From NCBI GenBank assembly GCA_007133055.1, contig SLNM01000274.1, forward strand, positions 1-7,355: 7,355 bases of DNA, given 5' to 3'. This document shows, piece after piece, positions 5,519 through 7,355 of this stretch; the stretch's first letter is position 1; each line of letters begins with the position of its first letter. The translations under genes and the position numbers were made by a program. This stretch comes from Lentisphaeria bacterium. Lineage in GTDB: Bacteria > Verrucomicrobiota > Lentisphaeria > Oligosphaerales > PUNB01. The notes under the pieces were generated by a model. It ran no database searches and was not told where the DNA came from. It saw only the letters and a program-made list of their open reading frames with translations.

Positions 5519-5809
5519 ATGAACCGTCAATCTACTTCTGCCGCTCTGAAGGTCAACCCCCTGCGCAGTGTCGATTTCTGGCATAGGACTTTTGAGTCAA
5601 TGCCGCTAAGCGGCAAAGATGGTTTACAAACGTATGTCCCCAATTCTGCCATAGAAGACATTAGGATTCCGGCCAGTCAGGTCAGCAATGACGAGGAGAT
5701 CGTCAACAATATGTTAGGCCGGAATGTATTCACACGGTTGACATCTTTCATTCAAATAAAAGAACCTGTTGACCTTGGGCAAGGTCGCTTTCATCCTGTG
5801 TCCCCTTAA
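5519..5809 (+). CDS. Unrecognised 96-residue ORF, possibly 3'-truncated
   Basis: I do not recognise this protein. It begins [21 protein letters not shown], then [20 protein letters not shown], and is soluble with no signal peptide or membrane segment. The frame opens further upstream (5420), but the ATG at 5519 is the best start because AAAGGA (5506-5511) ends seven bases before it; that site is inside the predicted RNA stem at 5460-5513. The last 62 bases overlap the 3' end of the methyltransferase gene on the other strand, so the final 20 residues are probably read-through into it. One reading is that an older gene lost its 3' part when the restriction-modification segment arrived. The other is that this is a non-coding structured region: the ORF contains a 15-base palindrome (5601-5615) and nested inverted repeats (5666-5725). 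Confidence 0.4.
   Translation: MNRQSTSAALKVNPLRSVDFWHRTFESMPLSGKDGLQTYVPNSAIEDIRIPASQVSNDEEIVNNMLGRNVFTRLTSFIQIKEPVDLGQGRFHPVSP
5666..5725. repeat. Nested inverted repeats beyond the methyltransferase 3' end
   Basis: ATTCCGGCC (5666-5674) and GGCCGGAAT (5717-5725) form a perfect 9-bp outer stem. Inside it TGACGA (5689-5694) and TCGTCA (5700-5705) form a perfect 6-bp stem with a GGAGA loop. The pair lies within the unrecognised ORF and just downstream of the methyltransferase stop. No T-tract follows on the minus strand, so it is not a classical terminator, although it could protect the mRNA 3' end. Confidence 0.45.
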
Positions 5810-6677
5810 AGCGCAATTGACTTTCCAGTGCATAGTCATTTCGAATTTCTACGCCTACCCATTTACGTTTCAGATCCTCGGCCACATATCCGGTGGTATT
5901 GCTACCCGCAAACGGGTCGAGCACCATATCTCCCGGATTCGTAAGAAATTTGATAAAGAACCTTGGTAGTTCCGCCGGGAAACGAGCTGGATGTATTTTA
6001 TTACCGGAAACTTTGCAATTCTTTATGTAGGCGCTATTCGATTCGTTATTTCCACACTGGATAAGGTTTGATGGAATTGAACCGCCATGATCGCTTGCGA
6101 ATGTACCGTTGATCACATGACCACTCGGCCGAATAGTTTGCTTCACGCCACGCTTGATCAGGCGCTTCATGTCCTTGCTGTATGGTTGCAGAACCTTTCG
6201 ATTATCAGCCTTTGCCATCGAATCTTTAACCAACCAAAAAATGTATTCGACGCTGTCTTTCACCCGTATGCGACGAACGTTTACCCATTCAGCGGGTGCT
6301 GGCATTTTTGCAGGGTTGAACCAAAAAAATTCTTGGGCCAAGTCAAATACCACTTCGTCAGCAAGTGCAAGCAATACCCGATAATGGTATAAACTACGAA
6401 TAGGCGAACCGGGCTGCCACGCTCCTCCGAGATTCAGGACGAAGGAACCTGATGGCTTAAGAATCCGCTTTATTTCCTGGGTGAAGGGAAGTAACCAAGC
6501 AACGTAATCCCCCTGATTGGCGTTTCCATATTCTTTTTTGAAGTGCAGAGCGTAAGGTGGACTTGTAAGAACTAAATCGACTGAGTCATTAGGCATGAGC
6601 CTCATGAATTCTAGGCTGTCGTCGCAGAACAACGCCCCAAAATCAGTCTTGTAGATCGGTTCAGGCTGAATATGCAT
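5748..6677 (-). CDS. Type II DNA methyltransferase, N4-cytosine type (PvuII/BglI-like)
   Basis: This 309-residue enzyme transfers a methyl group from S-adenosylmethionine to DNA, protecting sites from the partner nuclease. The catalytic motif IV is TSPPY (residues 38-42); S-P-P-Y/F is typical of N4-cytosine methyltransferases. The AdoMet-binding motif I is DPFAGSNTT (from 254) near the C-terminus, so the motif order is IV first and I last (beta class). Stretches such as [19 protein letters not shown] and HPARFP resemble my recollection of the PvuII methyltransferase; the target here is not proven. I chose ATG 6677 because AGGA (6686-6689 on the plus strand) is eight bases upstream and the protein then starts at the conserved region. 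An ATG at 6728 would add 17 residues, but it has no ribosome-binding site and overlaps the nuclease gene by 68 bases. The chosen start overlaps it by 17 bases. Confidence 0.93.
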   Translation of the reverse strand: MHIQPEPIYKTDFGALFCDDSLEFMRLMPNDSVDLVLTSPPYALHFKKEYGNANQGDYVAWLLPFTQEIKRILKPSGSFVLNLGGAWQPGSPIRSLYHYRVLLALADEVVFDLAQEFFWFNPAKMPAPAEWVNVRRIRVKDSVEYIFWLVKDSMAKADNRKVLQPYSKDMKRLIKRGVKQTIRPSGHVINGTFASDHGGSIPSNLIQCGNNESNSAYIKNCKVSGNKIHPARFPAELPRFFIKFLTNPGDMVLDPFAGSNTTGYVAEDLKRKWVGVEIRNDYALESQLRFKGTQDESDLAQGQQVLLFE

Positions 6678-7194
6678 CAATAACGTCCTGAAAGCGCGAA
6701 AACCATCGCGGGGTAGTTTCTTCCCCATCTGGAATGGGGTGCATAACTTGAATTTTGTAAGGATGATTCCGGTGACCTGGAAGCTCCCCCACTAATGCGT
6801 ATCGAAATTGACTCCAATCGCCAGTTGAACGACCGACGCAAACAGCGACAACATCAAAATGATCACGATCGTAATAGCGACTGCTGGGGTTGCCTTTGGC
6901 AGCTCGCGTCTTTTGTAGCTCAACTTGCGGCTTCGGGCCATTACGTATGGTCTTTACTTCAACTCGTATGGATATCCCAGATAGCGTTACAACTGTGAAA
7001 TCATGCATCCCATCTGTATCGTGGCCTTCGTAGCTGGTCAACCAACCTTCCCTACTGGCGATACGAAGTTTCCTCTCGAAATGAACTTCTGCGACAGCCC
7101 CTTCCAAGGCTACCTTCAGGCGGAATCGCTTGTCAATGGCATCGAGCAATTCTTGGGCCGTCAATCCATACTTTAATTCGAGAGCGTGTGGCAC
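6661..7194 (-). CDS. PD-(D/E)XK-type restriction endonuclease, partner of the methyltransferase
   Basis: This 177-residue protein fits a Type II restriction enzyme. The nuclease core is visible as HDFTVV (Asp65) followed by IRVEVKT (Glu79 and Lys81), the D...(D/E)-x-K metal-binding triad. The usual Pro before the Asp is His here. A helix with Glu36 and Glu40 precedes it, and QKTR, then [18 protein letters not shown], follow as in many small restriction-type nucleases. The assignment rests on these motifs and on the adjacent DNA methyltransferase; the recognition site is unknown. Translation starts at GTG 7194, preceded seven bases upstream by AAGGA (7202-7206). An in-frame stop lies 10 codons upstream, and no ATG fits between. 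The gene precedes the methyltransferase and overlaps it by 17 bases, so the nuclease is translated from the 5' part of a shared transcript. No controller (C) protein gene is in the window. Confidence 0.8.
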   Translation of the reverse strand: MPHALELKYGLTAQELLDAIDKRFRLKVALEGAVAEVHFERKLRIASREGWLTSYEGHDTDGMHDFTVVTLSGISIRVEVKTIRNGPKPQVELQKTRAAKGNPSSRYYDRDHFDVVAVCVGRSTGDWSQFRYALVGELPGHRNHPYKIQVMHPIPDGEETTPRWFSRFQDVIDAYSA

Positions 7195-7281
7195 GGTTTC
7201 ATCCTTGTTGTAAAAAAAGTTTCATTATGAGGTTTTCCATTTTGGCATGTCGCCACATCGTTGTCTACCTGCCGAACAATT

Positions 7282-7287
7282 ATTATA
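7282..7287 (-). promoter_or_regulatory. Perfect -10 hexamer upstream of the restriction-modification genes
   Basis: TATAAT is read on the minus strand at 7282-7287. No good -35 is seen 16-18 bases upstream (the best is TAATTC-like), so the promoter may need an activator or be weak. Transcription would start near 7275, giving a leader of about 80 bases. The rest of 7195-7355 holds no ORF; CGAC/GTCG at about 7335-7351 is a loose dyad. Confidence 0.45.
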
Positions 7288-7355
7288 CGGAAAGGGTGTT
7301 TTCTGAATTAGAGCCGACCGAGAGAGCCGGGAAACGACCATTTTCAGTCGGTATA

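Noticed and set aside
7335..7351. CGAC...GTCG dyad as a controller-protein (C-box) site for the restriction-modification genes
   Set aside because: Only four perfectly paired bases per arm, it does not fit the usual C-box pattern, and no controller gene is visible.
1..7355. CRISPR array, tRNA, rRNA, insertion sequence or integrase
   Set aside because: No regularly spaced direct repeats, cloverleaf, rRNA-like stretch or transposase/integrase motif was found on either strand.

Overview
This looks like a chromosomal stretch from a fairly GC-rich environmental bacterium. The layout is sparse: eight gene-sized units are separated by long intergenic stretches full of hairpin-forming repeats. The prepilin-like N-terminus (F-T-x-I-E-L-L core followed by a P-A-L-x-x-A-R segment, no glycine before the phenylalanine) and the palindromic intergenic repeats remind me of the Verrucomicrobiota/Lentisphaerota/Kiritimatiellota group. 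That assignment is an impression and is not proven by the window.

Left part (1-1800): a minus-strand NAD(P)-dependent dehydrogenase of the homoserine-dehydrogenase-like family with a C-terminal SAF domain. Upstream of it lie a possible promoter, a 108-base imperfect inverted repeat that would fall in its 5' leader, and a pair of strong hairpins. Middle part (1800-4225): a plus-strand pair consisting of a GspG-like pseudopilin broken by one extra G in a five-G run, followed 7 bases later by a membrane sensor histidine kinase (two membrane segments, HAMP, HisKA, HATPase_c). No response regulator is present. Next (4225-4756) is a 530-base non-coding block with three consecutive hairpins of a likely dispersed repeat and a minus-strand intrinsic terminator.

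Right part (4757-7355) is accessory DNA. A minus-strand MazF-type toxin lies downstream of its ribbon-helix-helix antitoxin. They overlap by one base (TAATG) and share a consensus-like promoter whose -10 sits inside a perfect 9-bp inverted-repeat operator; the promoter geometry predicts a leaderless antitoxin mRNA. Diverging from them is an unrecognised 96-residue ORF. Its ribosome-binding site lies inside the closing stem of a predicted three-way-junction RNA. Its 3' end runs into a minus-strand Type II restriction-modification pair: a PD-(D/E)XK nuclease gene, then a PvuII/BglI-like N4-cytosine methyltransferase gene overlapping it by 17 bases. The R-M segment appears AT-richer than the kinase gene (one hand-counted 60-base line each: 23/60 G+C at 6181-6240, 36/60 at 3361-3420), which suggests later acquisition.

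The restriction system and the toxin-antitoxin pair form a small defence/stability island next to repeat-rich intergenic DNA. The most unusual signals are the three-way-junction leader, the leaderless antitoxin promoter, the frameshifted pseudopilin and the large inverted repeat upstream of the dehydrogenase.
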